This document shows positions 52,411 to 62,916 of a stretch of 64,000 bases of DNA, piece by piece. The DNA is taken from the NCBI RefSeq assembly GCF_016658545.1, contig NZ_JACVZC010000002.1, positions 62,001 through 126,000 of the forward strand, in the 5' to 3' direction. The position numbers were made by a program, and so were the translations under genes. The stretch comes from Pseudomonas sp. S37. Its GTDB lineage: Bacteria > Pseudomonadota > Gammaproteobacteria > Pseudomonadales > Pseudomonadaceae. Every line of letters starts with the position of its first letter. Position 1 is the stretch's first letter. The notes below the pieces were generated by a model. It did not search any database. It was not told the DNA's origin and worked only from the letters and a program-made list of their open reading frames with translations.

Positions 52411-53319
52411 ATGAAAACCATCAACTTCATGGGCGTGCGCAACGTTGCGTTCGCCATTACCGTGCTCCTCACTGTGCTGGCGCTGTTCAGCTGGTGGCAG
52501 AAGGGCCTGAACTTCGGCCTGGACTTCACCGGCGGTACGCTGATCGAGCTGACCTACGAGCGCCCGGCCGACCTCAAGGCGGTACGTGCCGAGCTGGTCG
52601 ATTCCGGCTTCCACGAGGCGGTGGTGCAGAGCTTTGGCGCTACCACTGACCTGCTGGTGCGTATGCCGGGCGATGACCCGCAGCTGGGCAACAAGGTAGC
52701 TGCCGCGCTGCAGAAGGCTGGCGGCGACAACCCGGCCACGCTCAAGCGTGTCGAGTTCGTCGGCCCGCAGGTGGGTGAAGAACTGCGCGACCAGGGCGGC
52801 ATGGGCATGCTCCTGGCCCTGGGCGGCATCCTTATCTACCTGGCCTTCCGCTTCCAGTGGAAGTTCGCCGTGGGCGCGATCATCTCGCTGATCCACGACG
52901 TGGTGGTGACCCTGGGTATCCTGTCGTTCTTCCAGATCACCTTCGACCTGACGGTATTGGCGGCGGTGCTGGCGATCATCGGTTACTCGCTGAACGACAC
53001 CATCGTCGTGTTCGACCGGGTACGTGAAAACTTCCGCGTCATGCGCAAGGCTTCGCTGATCGAGAACATCAACGTTTCCACCACCCAGACCCTGCTGCGC
53101 ACCATCGCCACCTCGGTTTCGACCTTGCTGGCCATTGCCGCGCTGCTGTTCTTCGGTGGTGACAACCTGTTCGGCTTCTCGCTGGCCCTGTTCATCGGCG
53201 TCATGGCCGGTACCTACTCGTCGATCTACATCGCCAACGTGGTACTGATCTGGCTGAACCTGAACAGCGAAGACCTGATCCCGCCGGTCAAGGCAGAGGG
53301 TGTGGATGACCGCCCATAA
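52411..53319 (+). CDS. secF: Protein translocase subunit SecF
   Basis: 302 residues from the ATG at 52411 (GAGGGAG upstream). The first periplasmic part has LNFGLDFTGGTLIELTY. The membrane core has RFQWKFAVGAIISLIHDVVVTLGIL and GYSLNDTIVVFDRVRENF, diagnostic for SecF. It completes SecDF-YajC. A strong terminator follows. Confidence 0.97.
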   Translation: MKTINFMGVRNVAFAITVLLTVLALFSWWQKGLNFGLDFTGGTLIELTYERPADLKAVRAELVDSGFHEAVVQSFGATTDLLVRMPGDDPQLGNKVAAALQKAGGDNPATLKRVEFVGPQVGEELRDQGGMGMLLALGGILIYLAFRFQWKFAVGAIISLIHDVVVTLGILSFFQITFDLTVLAAVLAIIGYSLNDTIVVFDRVRENFRVMRKASLIENINVSTTQTLLRTIATSVSTLLAIAALLFFGGDNLFGFSLALFIGVMAGTYSSIYIANVVLIWLNLNSEDLIPPVKAEGVDDRP

Positions 53320-53350
53320 CGGTTAGCCCATCGCCGCCCGGCGGCCCGAA

Positions 53351-53383
53351 AGGCGCGAGTATTGAACTCGCGCCTTTTTTTTT
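53351..53383 (+). terminator. Terminator after secF
   Basis: AGGCGCGAGT-ATTGA-ACTCGCGCCT is a perfect 10-bp stem followed by about nine T. Confidence 0.95.
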
Positions 53384-53440
53384 GCTCCAAGGCTGGGAGA
53401 AGCGCGGGTTGATACCCGCTGGTACGATCAGGAGGTTCAC

Positions 53441-53983
53441 GTGAACAAATCAATGCTGGTGGGCGCGGTACTGGGTGCTGTCGGTGTAACCGCCGGAGGT
53501 GCAGTGGCGACCTACAGCTTGGTCAACAAGGGGCCTGAGTACGCCCAGGTCACCGACGTGCAGCCGATCAAGCAACAGGTGAAAACCCCGCGTGAAGTGT
53601 GCAAGGACGTGGCAGTGACGCGTCAGGCGCCGGTCAAGGACCAGCACCAGATTGCCGGTACCGTGGTAGGTGCCATTGCCGGTGGCCTGCTGGGTAACCA
53701 GATTGGTGGTGGTACCGGCAAGAAGATCGCCACCGTGGCCGGTGCGGTCGGTGGTGGCTATGCCGGCAACAAGGTGCAGGAAGGCATGCAGCAGCGTGAT
53801 ACCTATACCACCACGCAAACCCGCTGTAATACGGTCAACGACATCAGCGAGAAGGTGGTGGGTTACAACGTGACCTATTCCATCGGTGATCAGGTGGGCA
53901 AGGTGAAGATGGACCGTGAGCCTGGGTCGACCATTCCGCTGGACAAGAATGGCAAGCTGATCCTGAGCGAAGCCGGCCAGTGA
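53441..53983 (+). CDS. Glycine-zipper 2TM-domain protein
   Basis: 180 residues from a GTG at 53441 with AGGAGG 6 bases upstream. An N-terminal hydrophobic segment (MLVGAVLGAVGVTAGGAVATYSL) may be a signal anchor. A glycine-zipper pair follows: GTVVGAIAGGLLGNQIGGGTGKKIATVAGAVGGGYAGNKVQEGMQ (about 74-118), as in the Rickettsia 17-kDa-like outer-membrane proteins. The C-terminus YNVTYSIGDQVGKVKMDREPGSTIPLDKNGKL is a small beta domain common in this group. It is an envelope protein of unknown role, monocistronic. Confidence 0.82.
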   Translation: MNKSMLVGAVLGAVGVTAGGAVATYSLVNKGPEYAQVTDVQPIKQQVKTPREVCKDVAVTRQAPVKDQHQIAGTVVGAIAGGLLGNQIGGGTGKKIATVAGAVGGGYAGNKVQEGMQQRDTYTTTQTRCNTVNDISEKVVGYNVTYSIGDQVGKVKMDREPGSTIPLDKNGKLILSEAGQ

Positions 53984-53993
53984 TTTGGGTTGC

Positions 53994-54085
53994 CTGTGCC
54001 GGCCTCTTCGCGGGTAAACCCGCTCCTACAAGGGTAATGCGATCAATGTAGGAGCGGGTTTACCCGCGAAGAGGCCGGCACAGGC
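53994..54085. repeat. Inverted REP pair (family 1)
   Basis: Opposed GCGGGTAAACCCGC-core units (TGTGCCGGCC...GGCCGGCACA ends) between convergent genes. Confidence 0.9.
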
Positions 54086-54104
54086 ACTGCAAAAACATCA
54101 GGCA

Positions 54105-54136
54105 CAAAAAAAGCACCCCGAGGGGTGCTTTTTTTT
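54105..54136. terminator. Bidirectional terminator
   Basis: AGCACCCC-GA-GGGGTGCT flanked by A7 and T8 lies between the glycine-zipper gene and convergent suhB, and can serve both. Confidence 0.93.
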
Positions 54137-54151
54137 GCCGGCAATCCGCGC

Positions 54152-54970
54152 TTAGCGCTTCATGCTTTCTGGCAGGTGCGGCTGGATAGCGGTCAGTACG
54201 GCCTTGAAGCACTTGATGTTGCCTGCAACGATGTGGCCCTTGTCGAGGAAGTCGTGGCCACCGTTGAAGTCACTCACCAGGCCACCGGCTTCCTGGATCA
54301 GCAGTACGCCAGCTGCCATGTCCCACTCGGACAGGCCCGACTCCCAGAAGGCGTCGAAGCGGCCGGCAGCCACGTAGGCCAGGTCCAGGCTGGCGGAGCC
54401 GGCGCGGCGGATGCCGGCGGTCTGGCCAGTCAGGGCGCGGAACATGCCCAGGTAGTTGTCCATGTCGGCCATCTGGCCGTCACGGAACGGGAAGCCGGTA
54501 CCCAGCAGGGCGCCTTCCAGGCTGGTACGCGAGCTGACACGCAGGCGACGGCCGTTGAGCTGAGCGCCACGGCCACGGCTGGCGGTGAACTCTTCCTGGC
54601 GAACCGGGTCGACGATCACGGCGTGCTCAAGGCGGCCACGGTATTTGCAGGCGATGCTGACAGCGAAGTGCGGGATGCCACGCAGGAAGTTGGTGGTGCC
54701 GTCCAGCGGGTCGATGATCCACAGGTAATCCTTGCCTTCTTCGCCGCTACCCGCGTGCAGGCCGGTTTCTTCGCCCTGGATGGAGTGGTTCGGGTAGGCC
54801 TTGCGCAGGGCGTTGACGATGCTCTGCTCGGCAGCGCGATCGACTTCGGAAACGTAGTCCTTGGCCTCTTTCTCATCGACCTTGATGCTATCCAGGCGTT
54901 CGATGGAGCGGAAAATCAGTTCACTGGCGCTGCGAGCGGCGCGCAGGGCGATATTCAGCATAGGCTGCAT
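54152..54970 (-). CDS. suhB: Inositol-1-monophosphatase SuhB
   Basis: 272 residues. Mg-binding motifs GEE (QGEETGLH), DPLDGTTNF and, near the end, SEWDMAAGVLLIQEAGG. It hydrolyses inositol monophosphate; in gammaproteobacteria SuhB also joins the rRNA antitermination complex. It is divergent from trmJ, with a 151-bp gap. Confidence 0.96.
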   Translation of the reverse strand: MQPMLNIALRAARSASELIFRSIERLDSIKVDEKEAKDYVSEVDRAAEQSIVNALRKAYPNHSIQGEETGLHAGSGEEGKDYLWIIDPLDGTTNFLRGIPHFAVSIACKYRGRLEHAVIVDPVRQEEFTASRGRGAQLNGRRLRVSSRTSLEGALLGTGFPFRDGQMADMDNYLGMFRALTGQTAGIRRAGSASLDLAYVAAGRFDAFWESGLSEWDMAAGVLLIQEAGGLVSDFNGGHDFLDKGHIVAGNIKCFKAVLTAIQPHLPESMKR

Positions 54971-55121
54971 GGGCGGGTCACCTGGAGATGTTAAAGAAGA
55001 AAGCCGATCATTCTAGCAGAAAACTTTGGCGGCAGAAGTGTCACATTTGCTTTCATGGCGTTACGTCTGTCGGTTCTGTAAGATCGAAGGCCCTGATTCC
55101 TGCATCTGTGAGCACAACACC

Positions 55122-55877
55122 TTGCTGCAAAATATTCGTGTTGTTCTGGTCAATACCAGCCACCCCGGCAACATCGGCGGCGCTGCGCGTGCCATGAAAA
55201 ACATGGGCTTGTCGCGTCTGGTGCTGGTGCAGCCGAAAGAGTTCCCCGCCGCGGAGGCCAGTGCCCGTGCCTCGGGCGCCGACGATGTGCTGGATAACGC
55301 CCAGGTGGTCGACAGCCTTGAACAGGCACTGGTCGGCTGCAACCTGGTGATGGGCACCAGCGCCCGCGAGCGCAGCATTCCCTGGCCGTTGATCGGCCCG
55401 CGCGAGTGTGGCGACAAGGCGGTGGAGCATGCCAATGGTGGCGAAGAAATCGCCCTGGTGTTCGGGCGCGAGCACGCCGGCCTGACCAACGAAGAACTGC
55501 AGCGATGTCACTTCCACGTGCACATTCCCTCCAACCCCGACTTCAGCTCGCTGAACCTGGCTGCTGCCGTGCAGGTGCTCTCTTATGAGGTGCGCATGGC
55601 CTGGTTGGCCGCCGGTGCAGCGCCGGGCAAGGTCGAGAAGGTTGACGCCAGTGAGCTGGCGACCATGGACGAAATGGAGCTGTTCTACGACCACCTGGAA
55701 AAAACCCTGGTGGGCATCGGCTTCCTCGACCCGGAAAAGCCCAAGCACCTGATGCCGCGCCTGCGCCGGCTGTATGGGCGGGTGGCGGTCGAGCGGACGG
55801 AAATGAGCATTTTGCGCGGCATCCTGACCGAGACCCAGAAAGTGGTCCGGGGCGAGCCGCATAAACGGAAGGACTGA
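55122..55877 (+). CDS. trmJ: tRNA (cytidine/uridine-2'-O-)-methyltransferase TrmJ
   Basis: 251 residues from a TTG at 55122 (LLQNIRVVLVNTSHPGNIGGAARAMKNMGL), chosen because the homologous domain starts here; the frame is open upstream to 55026. The SPOUT signature is seen in ALVFGREHAGLTNEELQRCHFHVHIPSNPDFSSLNLAAAVQVLSYE. It methylates position 32 of several tRNAs. It is followed by cysE with a 3-bp gap; the trmJ-cysE-isc order is common in Pseudomonas. Confidence 0.93.
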   Translation: MLQNIRVVLVNTSHPGNIGGAARAMKNMGLSRLVLVQPKEFPAAEASARASGADDVLDNAQVVDSLEQALVGCNLVMGTSARERSIPWPLIGPRECGDKAVEHANGGEEIALVFGREHAGLTNEELQRCHFHVHIPSNPDFSSLNLAAAVQVLSYEVRMAWLAAGAAPGKVEKVDASELATMDEMELFYDHLEKTLVGIGFLDPEKPKHLMPRLRRLYGRVAVERTEMSILRGILTETQKVVRGEPHKRKD

Positions 55878-55880
55878 CAG

Positions 55881-56666
55881 ATGTTTGAACGCCTGCGTGA
55901 AGATATTCAAAGCGTATTCCACCGTGACCCGGCTGCACGCAATGCCTTCGAGGTACTCACCTGCTACCCCGGCATGCATGCCATCTGGCTGCACCGCCTG
56001 GGCAATGCCTTGTGGAAGCGCGATTTCAAGTGGCTGGCCCGCCTGGTGTCGAACTTCGGCCGTTGGCTGACCGGCATCGAGATCCACCCGGGTGCCACCA
56101 TTGGCCGACGCTTCTTCATTGACCATGGCATGGGCATCGTCATTGGCGAAACCGCCGAGATCGGCGACGACGTCACCCTGTACCAGGGCGTGACCCTGGG
56201 CGGCACCAGCTGGAACAAAGGCAAGCGCCACCCGACCCTTGAAAACGGTGTGGTAGTAGGGGCGGGGGCCAAGGTGCTGGGCCCGTTCACCGTCGGTGCC
56301 GGGGCCAAGATCGGCTCCAATGCGGTGGTGACCAAGGCGGTGCCGGCAGGCGCGACGGCGGTGGGCATCCCCGGGCGGATCATCGTCAAGAGCGAAGACA
56401 GCGAAGTCGAAGCCAAGCGCAAGGCCATGGCCGAGAAGATCGGCTTCGACGCCTACGGTGTCAGTGGCGACATGCCCGACCCGGTGGCGCGTGCCATCGG
56501 CCAGATGCTCGACCACCTGCAGGCCGTCGACGAGCGGTTGGAGGGTATGTGTGGGGCGCTGACCAAGATGGGCAGTGACTACTGTGCCAAAGAGCTGCCG
56601 GCCCTGCCGGACGATGACTTCACCGAAGTTGCCCAGGTGGCTCAGCGCGACACTCAGTCGCATTGA
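55881..56666 (+). CDS. cysE: Serine O-acetyltransferase
   Basis: 261 residues. Left-handed beta-helix hexapeptides with [40 protein letters not shown] carry the catalytic His and Asp residues of the family. It makes O-acetylserine, the cysteine precursor. Placement before isc links cysteine supply to the sulfur donor of Fe-S assembly. The C-terminal extension ([14 protein letters not shown] onward) is longer than in E. coli CysE. Confidence 0.94.
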   Translation: MFERLREDIQSVFHRDPAARNAFEVLTCYPGMHAIWLHRLGNALWKRDFKWLARLVSNFGRWLTGIEIHPGATIGRRFFIDHGMGIVIGETAEIGDDVTLYQGVTLGGTSWNKGKRHPTLENGVVVGAGAKVLGPFTVGAGAKIGSNAVVTKAVPAGATAVGIPGRIIVKSEDSEVEAKRKAMAEKIGFDAYGVSGDMPDPVARAIGQMLDHLQAVDERLEGMCGALTKMGSDYCAKELPALPDDDFTEVAQVAQRDTQSH

Positions 56667-56754
56667 TTGCGCCGCGGTGAAATCATAGTGACATACGGGG
56701 CGTGTGATCGCGCCCCTTGTCTGCTACAATCGCGCCCGCCTCCCCGATGCAAAC

Positions 56755-56800
56755 CCGACTAAAGCAGTAGGTCTAATAGTTGACTTAAATGCTCGGGAAT
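56755..56800 (+). promoter_or_regulatory. Two IscR-type operator candidates upstream of iscR
   Basis: ACCCGACTAAAGCAGTAGGT (about 56755-56774) and ATAGTTGACTTAAATGCTCG (about 56776-56795) both resemble type 1 IscR sites, the second much like the E. coli iscR operator that overlaps a TTGAC -35. Autorepression by [2Fe-2S]-IscR is expected. Confidence 0.6.
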
Positions 56801-56845
56801 CGCATACTCGCACACATCCCGAAACTCCCGTGGTACCCAATAGCC

Positions 56846-57337
56846 ATGCGACTGACTACCAAAGGCCGATACGCCGTGACTGCCATGCTTGACCTGGCGT
56901 TGCACGCGCAGCATGGGCCGGTGTCTTTGGCCGACATTTCCGAGCGCCAGGGCATTTCCCTCTCTTATCTGGAGCAGCTGTTCGCCAAGCTGCGCCGTAG
57001 CAGCCTGGTTTCCAGCGTGCGCGGCCCAGGTGGCGGCTACCAGCTGTCGCGGGGCATGGAAACCATCCAGGTGGCCCAGGTCATCGACGCGGTCAACGAA
57101 TCGGTCGATGCCACCCGTTGCCAGGGGCTCGGGGACTGCCATGCCGGTGATACCTGCCTGACCCACCACCTGTGGTGCGACCTCAGCCAGCAGATCCATG
57201 AATTCCTCAGCGGCATCAGCCTGGCCGACCTCGTCATGCGCCGTGAGGTGCAGGAAGTCGCCCAGCGCCAGGACCTGCGTCGTGTCGCAGGCCGAACCGC
57301 CCAGCTGGACAAGATTGAGACGTCTGCCGTCGATTGA
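56846..57337 (+). CDS. iscR: Fe-S cluster-sensing regulator IscR
   Basis: 163 residues from the ATG at 56846 ([20 protein letters not shown]). An Rrf2 winged helix is followed by the cluster ligands [17 protein letters not shown] (three Cys near 92-104). The holo form represses isc. It is the first gene of iscRSUA-hscBA-fdx-iscX. Confidence 0.97.
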   Translation: MRLTTKGRYAVTAMLDLALHAQHGPVSLADISERQGISLSYLEQLFAKLRRSSLVSSVRGPGGGYQLSRGMETIQVAQVIDAVNESVDATRCQGLGDCHAGDTCLTHHLWCDLSQQIHEFLSGISLADLVMRREVQEVAQRQDLRRVAGRTAQLDKIETSAVD

Positions 57338-57382
57338 TCCCCCGGGACGACGAGCGACGCCACCGCCTGATAGGAGAGACAA

Positions 57383-58597
57383 ATGAAGTTGCCGATCTAC
57401 CTCGATTACTCCGCGACCACTCCGGTTGACCCACGTGTCGCCCAGAAGATGGCCGAATGCCTGCTGGTTGACGGGAACTTCGGTAACCCGGCTTCGCGCT
57501 CCCACGTCTTCGGCTGGAAAGCCGAGGAAGCGGTCGAGAACGGTCGCCGCCAGGTTGCCGAGCTGATCAACGCCGACCCGCGTGAAATCGTCTGGACCAG
57601 CGGTGCTACCGAGTCCGACAACCTCGCGCTGAAAGGTGTCGCGCACTTCTATCAGACCAAGGGCAAGCACATCATCACCTCCAAGATCGAGCACAAGGCG
57701 GTCCTGGACACCGCTCGCCAGCTGGAGCGTGAAGGTTTCGAAGTCACCTACCTTGAGCCAGGCGAAGACGGCATCGTCACCCCGGCCATGGTCGAAGCCG
57801 TACTGCGTGACGACACCATCCTGGTTTCGCTGATGCACGTGAACAACGAAGTCGGCTCGATCAACGACATCGCCGCCATCGGTGAACTGACCCGTTCGCG
57901 TGGCGTGCTGTTCCACGTTGACGCCGCCCAGTCGGCCGGCAAGGTCGAAATCGACGTGCAAAAGCTGAAGGTCGACCTGATGTCGTTCTCGGCGCACAAG
58001 GTCTACGGCCCTAAAGGTATCGGCGCGCTGTACGTCAGCCGCAAGCCGCGCGTTCGCCTGGAAGCCATCATTCACGGCGGTGGCCATGAGCGCGGCATGC
58101 GTTCGGGCACCCTGCCGACCCACCAGATCGTCGGCATGGGCGAAGCCTTCGCCATTGCCAAGCAGGAAATGGCCGCGGAAAACGTGCGCATCAAGGCCCT
58201 GAGCGACCGCTTCTTCAAGCAGGTCTCCAACCTTGAAGAGCTGTACGTCAACGGCAGCCAGACTGCCCGTGTACCGCACAACCTGAACCTGAGCTTCAAC
58301 TACGTCGAAGGCGAATCGCTGCTGATGTCGCTGAAGGACATCGCCGTATCGTCCGGTTCGGCCTGCACCTCCGCGTCGCTCGAGCCGTCGTACGTACTGC
58401 GCGCTCTGGGCCGCAACGACGAGCTGGCGCACAGCTCGATCCGCTTCTCCTTCGGCCGCTTCACCAGCGAAGAAGAAGTCGACTACGCCGCGCAGAAAGT
58501 CTGCGAGGCCGTCAACAAACTGCGTGAACTGTCGCCGCTGTGGGATATGTACAAAGACGGCGTTGACATCTCCAAGATCGAGTGGGCCGCCCACTAA
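57383..58597 (+). CDS. iscS: Cysteine desulfurase IscS
   Basis: 404 residues. PLP Lys in [18 protein letters not shown] and active-site loop [17 protein letters not shown] with the persulfide-bearing Cys. It supplies sulfur to IscU and to tRNA thiolation. AGGAGAG precedes the ATG. Confidence 0.98.
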   Translation: MKLPIYLDYSATTPVDPRVAQKMAECLLVDGNFGNPASRSHVFGWKAEEAVENGRRQVAELINADPREIVWTSGATESDNLALKGVAHFYQTKGKHIITSKIEHKAVLDTARQLEREGFEVTYLEPGEDGIVTPAMVEAVLRDDTILVSLMHVNNEVGSINDIAAIGELTRSRGVLFHVDAAQSAGKVEIDVQKLKVDLMSFSAHKVYGPKGIGALYVSRKPRVRLEAIIHGGGHERGMRSGTLPTHQIVGMGEAFAIAKQEMAAENVRIKALSDRFFKQVSNLEELYVNGSQTARVPHNLNLSFNYVEGESLLMSLKDIAVSSGSACTSASLEPSYVLRALGRNDELAHSSIRFSFGRFTSEEEVDYAAQKVCEAVNKLRELSPLWDMYKDGVDISKIEWAAH

Positions 58598-58644
58598 GCA
58601 GTCGCCAGCAAGAGCGGCTCCCCTGATGAGGAAGGAATAGCACC

Positions 58645-59031
58645 ATGGCATACAGTGAAAAGGTCATCGACCACTACGAAAACCCACGCAACGTCGGCAA
58701 GATGAATGCCGAGGACCCGGATGTCGGTACCGGCATGGTCGGCGCCCCAGCGTGCGGTGACGTGATGCGTCTGCAAATCAAGGTCAACGAGCAGGGCGTC
58801 ATCGAAGACGCCAAGTTCAAGACCTACGGCTGCGGTTCGGCCATCGCTTCCAGCTCCCTCGCCACCGAGTGGATGAAGGGCAAGACCCTGGACGAAGCCG
58901 AAACCATCAAGAACACCCAGCTGGCCGAAGAACTGGCGCTGCCGCCGGTCAAGATCCACTGCTCGGTACTCGCCGAAGATGCCATCAAGGCAGCTGTACG
59001 CGATTACAAGCAGAAGAAAGGCTTGATCTAA
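58645..59031 (+). CDS. iscU: Fe-S scaffold protein IscU
   Basis: 128 residues with the three ligands in GAPACGDVM, YGCGSAIASS and IHCSVLAEDAI and the HscA-binding LPPVK motif just before the last Cys. It assembles [2Fe-2S] clusters for delivery by HscA/HscB. Confidence 0.98.
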   Translation: MAYSEKVIDHYENPRNVGKMNAEDPDVGTGMVGAPACGDVMRLQIKVNEQGVIEDAKFKTYGCGSAIASSSLATEWMKGKTLDEAETIKNTQLAEELALPPVKIHCSVLAEDAIKAAVRDYKQKKGLI

Positions 59032-59059
59032 GTCGCCTGTTGCAAGGTAAGGAGTCCTG

Positions 59060-59383
59060 ATGGCTATCAGCATGACAGAAGCCGCCGCCAACCACATTCG
59101 CCGCTCCCTCGACGGGCGCGGCAAAGGTGAGGGCATTCGCCTGGGCGTGCGCACCACCGGTTGCTCGGGCCTGGCCTACGTGCTGGAGTTCGTCGACGAA
59201 CTGGCGGACGAAGACACCGTGTTCGAGAACCATGGCGTGAAGGTGATCATCGATCCCAAGAGCCTGGTCTACCTCGACGGCACCGAGCTGGACTTCGTCA
59301 AGGAAGGGTTGAACGAAGGCTTCAAGTTCAACAACCCCAACGTGCGCGGTGAATGTGGCTGCGGCGAAAGCTTCAACGTTTGA
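59060..59383 (+). CDS. iscA: A-type Fe-S carrier IscA
   Basis: 107 residues with Cys in TTGCSGLAY and the C-terminal GECGCGESF. It carries iron or clusters to target proteins. AAGGAG lies upstream of the ATG. Confidence 0.97.
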   Translation: MAISMTEAAANHIRRSLDGRGKGEGIRLGVRTTGCSGLAYVLEFVDELADEDTVFENHGVKVIIDPKSLVYLDGTELDFVKEGLNEGFKFNNPNVRGECGCGESFNV

Positions 59384-59391
59384 GGCTGGCT

Positions 59392-59913
59392 GTGGGTACT
59401 CCTTGTCATTACGCATTGTTTGACCTCCAGCCAAGCTTCCGCCTGGATCTCGACAAGCTGGCCACTCGCTACCGCGAGCTGGCCCGCGAAGTCCATCCCG
59501 ACCGCTTTGCCGACGCCTCCGAGCGCGAGCAGCGGGTAGCGCTGGAAAAGTCCGCAGCCCTCAACGATGCCTACCAGACCCTGCGCAGTGCGCCGCGTCG
59601 CGCCCGCTACCTGCTGGCCATTAGCGGCCACGAAGTGCCTCAGGAAGTCACGGTCCATGACCCGGACTTCCTGTTGCAGCAGATGCAGTGGCGTGAAGAG
59701 CTCGAAGAGTTGCAGGACGAAGCCGACCTTGACGGTGTCGGCGTGTTCAAGAAGCGCCTGAAGGCCGCCCAGGACACGCTGAACGAGGACTTTGCCGCCT
59801 GCTGGGATGCCCCAGGCGAGCGCGACAAGGCCGAGCGCCTGATGCGCCGCATGCAGTTCCTCGACAAGCTCGCCCAAGAAGTGCGCCAACTGGAAGAGCG
59901 CCTCGACGATTAA
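59392..59913 (+). CDS. hscB: Co-chaperone HscB
   Basis: 173 residues from a GTG at 59392, eight bases after iscA ([16 protein letters not shown]). The J-domain has the HPD motif in [12 protein letters not shown], then C-terminal IscU-binding helices. It delivers IscU to HscA and stimulates its ATPase. Confidence 0.95.
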   Translation: MGTPCHYALFDLQPSFRLDLDKLATRYRELAREVHPDRFADASEREQRVALEKSAALNDAYQTLRSAPRRARYLLAISGHEVPQEVTVHDPDFLLQQMQWREELEELQDEADLDGVGVFKKRLKAAQDTLNEDFAACWDAPGERDKAERLMRRMQFLDKLAQEVRQLEERLDD

Positions 59914-59955
59914 CCCGGTGTCGCCCGTGATGACACCTAAGGTATTCAGATAAGC

Positions 59956-61818
59956 ATGGCCCTACTGCAGATTGCCGAACCCGGTCAAAGCCCTCAGCCG
60001 CACCAGCGCCGCCTGGCGGTGGGGATCGACCTGGGTACCACCAACTCTCTGGTCGCTGCATTGCGCAGCGGCCGCAGCGAGCCCCTGCCTGATGCGCAGG
60101 GTAACGTCATTCTGCCGTCCGCGGTGCGTTACCTCGACGGGCGCATCGAAGTGGGGCAGGCCGCGCGTGACGCCGCTTCCAGCGACCCGCTGAACACCGT
60201 GCTGTCGGTCAAGCGCCTGATGGGGCGCGGCCTGGCCGACGTCAAGCAACTGGGCGAGCAACTGCCGTACCGCTTTGTTGGCGGTGAGTCGCACATGCCG
60301 TTCATCGACACCGTGCAGGGGCCGAAAAGCCCGGTACAAGTGTCTGCCGACATCCTCAAGGTGCTGCGTGAGCGGGCCGAAGCAACGCTGGGTGGCGAAC
60401 TGGTGGGGGCGGTGATTACCGTGCCGGCCTATTTCGACGATGCCCAGCGCCAGGCCACCAAGGACGCAGCGCGCCTGGCGGGCCTGAACGTGCTGCGCCT
60501 GCTCAACGAGCCGACTGCAGCTGCCGTGGCCTACGGCCTGGACCAGAACGCCGAAGGCGTGGTGGCCATCTATGACCTGGGCGGCGGTACGTTCGATATC
60601 TCCATCCTGCGCCTGACGGCTGGCGTGTTCGAAGTGCTGGCCACCGGTGGCGATACTGCCCTGGGCGGCGACGACTTCGACCACGCCATTGCCGGCTGGA
60701 TCATCGGGCAGGCCGGCCTTTCGTCCGACCTGGACCCGGCTACCCAGCGCGCTCTGCTGCAAACGGCCTGCGCCGCCAAGGAAGCCCTGACCGACGCCGA
60801 CGTGGTCAGTGTCAGCCATGGCGCCTGGCAGGGCGAGCTGAGCCGTGCTGCTTTCGAAGCCATGATCGAACCAATGGTCGCCCGCAGCCTCAAGGCGTGC
60901 CGCCGCGCCGTGCGCGACAGTGGCGTGGAGCTGGAAGAAGTCAGCGCCGTGGTCATGGTCGGTGGTTCGACCCGTGTACCGCGTGTGCGTGAAGCCGTGG
61001 GCGCGCTGTTCGGCCGTACCCCACTGACCTCGATCGACCCCGACCAGGTGGTGGCCATTGGTGCCGCCATCCAGGCCGACACCCTGGCCGGCAACCGCCG
61101 CGAAGGGGGCGAACTGCTGCTGCTCGATGTCATTCCGCTGTCGCTTGGCCTTGAGACCATGGGCGGGCTGATGGAGAAGGTGATTCCACGCAACACCACC
61201 ATTCCGGTGGCACGTGCACAGGAGTTCACCACCTATAAAGATGGCCAGACGGCCATGATGATCCACGTGCTGCAGGGCGAGCGCGAGCTGATCAGCGACT
61301 GCCGATCGCTGGCCCGCTTCGAGCTGCGCGGCATCCCGGCCATGGTCGCCGGCTCGGCAAAAATCCGCGTCACCTTCCAGGTCGATGCCGACGGCCTGCT
61401 CAGCGTCGCCGCTCGCGAGCTGGGGTCGGGCGTGGAAGCCAGCATCCAGGTCAAGCCGTCCTACGGCCTGACCGACGGCGAAATCGCCCGCATGCTCAAG
61501 GACTCGTTCGAACACGCCGGTTCCGACAAGCATGCCCGCCAGTTGCGCGAGCACCAGGTGGACGGCGAGCGCCTGCTCGAAGCAGTACAGGGCGCCCTGG
61601 ACGCCGACGGCGAACGCCTGCTCAGCAGTGACGAGCGAGACGCCATCGAATTCCAGATGCAAGAACTACGTGATTTGCTGACGGGCACCGATGGCGCAGC
61701 CATCGAGCAACAGACCAAGCGTCTGTCGCAGGTGACCGACGCATTTGCCGCCCGTCGCCTTGATTCGACGGTCAAAGCCGCACTGGCCGGGCGCAACCTG
61801 AATGAGATCGAGGAGTAA
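59956..61818 (+). CDS. hscA: Hsp70-type chaperone HscA
   Basis: 620 residues. ATPase signatures [31 protein letters not shown] and [16 protein letters not shown], then substrate-binding domain. It releases clusters from IscU in an ATP-driven cycle with HscB. It is followed by fdx after 3 bp. Confidence 0.97.
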   Translation: MALLQIAEPGQSPQPHQRRLAVGIDLGTTNSLVAALRSGRSEPLPDAQGNVILPSAVRYLDGRIEVGQAARDAASSDPLNTVLSVKRLMGRGLADVKQLGEQLPYRFVGGESHMPFIDTVQGPKSPVQVSADILKVLRERAEATLGGELVGAVITVPAYFDDAQRQATKDAARLAGLNVLRLLNEPTAAAVAYGLDQNAEGVVAIYDLGGGTFDISILRLTAGVFEVLATGGDTALGGDDFDHAIAGWIIGQAGLSSDLDPATQRALLQTACAAKEALTDADVVSVSHGAWQGELSRAAFEAMIEPMVARSLKACRRAVRDSGVELEEVSAVVMVGGSTRVPRVREAVGALFGRTPLTSIDPDQVVAIGAAIQADTLAGNRREGGELLLLDVIPLSLGLETMGGLMEKVIPRNTTIPVARAQEFTTYKDGQTAMMIHVLQGERELISDCRSLARFELRGIPAMVAGSAKIRVTFQVDADGLLSVAARELGSGVEASIQVKPSYGLTDGEIARMLKDSFEHAGSDKHARQLREHQVDGERLLEAVQGALDADGERLLSSDERDAIEFQMQELRDLLTGTDGAAIEQQTKRLSQVTDAFAARRLDSTVKAALAGRNLNEIEE

Positions 61819-61821
61819 TCG

Positions 61822-62163
61822 ATGCCGCTGGTAACGTTCCTGCCGCATGAGAAGTTCTGCCCCGAAGGCCTGACCGTGGAAGTGCCAGCCGGGACCAACA
61901 TCCTGGAGCTGGCCCACGACCATCACATCGAGATGGAAAGCGCCTGTGGCGGCGTCAAGGCTTGCACCACCTGCCACTGTATTGTTCGCAAAGGTTTCGA
62001 TTCGCTTGAAGAAGCCGACGAGCTGGAAGAGGACATGCTGGACAAGGCCTGGGGCCTGGAGGCGCAGTCGCGCCTGGGTTGCCAGGTGGTGGTCGCCGAT
62101 GAAGACCTGACCATCGAGATCCCCAAGTATTCGCTCAATCACGCTGCCGAAGCACCGCACTGA
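61822..62163 (+). CDS. fdx: [2Fe-2S] ferredoxin of the ISC system
   Basis: 113 residues with ligands in ESACGGVKACTTCHCIV and the later LGCQVVVADEDL. It provides electrons for cluster assembly. Confidence 0.97.
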   Translation: MPLVTFLPHEKFCPEGLTVEVPAGTNILELAHDHHIEMESACGGVKACTTCHCIVRKGFDSLEEADELEEDMLDKAWGLEAQSRLGCQVVVADEDLTIEIPKYSLNHAAEAPH

Positions 62164-62173
62164 GGGCCTGTAC

Positions 62174-62374
62174 ATGAGTCTGAAATGGGTTGATGTACTT
62201 GAGATCGCAATCCAGCTTGCAGAAAGCAAGCCTGAGGTCGATCCTCGTTATGTGAATTTCGTCGACCTGCACCGCTGGGTGCTGGCATTGCCAGAATTCA
62301 GCGACGATCCGTCACGCGGCGGTGAGAAAGTGCTTGAGGCTATCCAGGCTGCCTGGATTGACGAAGCCGACTAA
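62174..62374 (+). CDS. iscX: Fe-S assembly protein IscX
   Basis: 66 residues: WVDVLEIAIQLAESKPEVDPRYVNFVDLHRWVLALPEF, the YfhJ/IscX fold that binds IscS and iron. Last gene of the isc operon. Confidence 0.96.
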   Translation: MSLKWVDVLEIAIQLAESKPEVDPRYVNFVDLHRWVLALPEFSDDPSRGGEKVLEAIQAAWIDEAD

Positions 62375-62403
62375 GCGTCATGTGCAGGTTAGGCAATCCC
62401 CTG

Positions 62404-62428
62404 AAACCCGCGTATAATTCGCGGGTTT
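62404..62428 (+). terminator. Isc-operon hairpin with a promoter-like -10 in its loop
   Basis: AAACCCGCG and CGCGGGTTT form a perfect 9-bp stem whose 7-nt loop is TATAATT. A short T-rich stretch follows. It can end iscX transcription, while TATAAT (62413-62418) can act as -10 for ndk 45 bases downstream. Confidence 0.7.
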
Positions 62429-62462
62429 AATTTTTCGTAACACTCATATTCTGGAGTTTTCC

Positions 62463-62888
62463 ATGGCTGTTCAACGTACTTTCTCGATCATCAAGCCTGA
62501 CGCAGTTGCCAAAAACGTCATCGGCAAGATCACCACCCGCTTCGAAGAAGCCGGCCTGAAAATCGTTGCCTCGAAAATCAAGCAACTGTCCAAAGCCGAA
62601 GCCGAAGGCTTCTACGCTGAGCACAGCGAGCGCGGCTTCTTCGGTGACCTGGTTGCCTTCATGACTTCCGGTCCGGTTGTTGTTCAGGTGCTGGAAGGCG
62701 AAAACGCCATCGCCAAGAACCGTGAGCTGATGGGCGCTACCAACCCTAAAGAAGCTGCTGCCGGCACCATCCGTGCCGACTTCGCCGAGTCGATCGACGC
62801 CAACGCCGTTCACGGTTCGGACTCCGAAGCTGCTGCTGCTCGCGAAATCGCTTACTTCTTCGCTGCTACCGAGGTAACCACTCGCTAA
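62463..62888 (+). CDS. ndk: Nucleoside diphosphate kinase
   Basis: 141 residues. Start [20 protein letters not shown], active-site His in [22 protein letters not shown]. It equilibrates NTP pools using a phospho-His intermediate. TGGAG lies upstream of the ATG, and rlmN follows after 28 bp. Confidence 0.98.
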   Translation: MAVQRTFSIIKPDAVAKNVIGKITTRFEEAGLKIVASKIKQLSKAEAEGFYAEHSERGFFGDLVAFMTSGPVVVQVLEGENAIAKNRELMGATNPKEAAAGTIRADFAESIDANAVHGSDSEAAAAREIAYFFAATEVTTR

Positions 62889-62916
62889 GCGAAAGCTTAC
62901 GGGTGAGGGTGAATCC

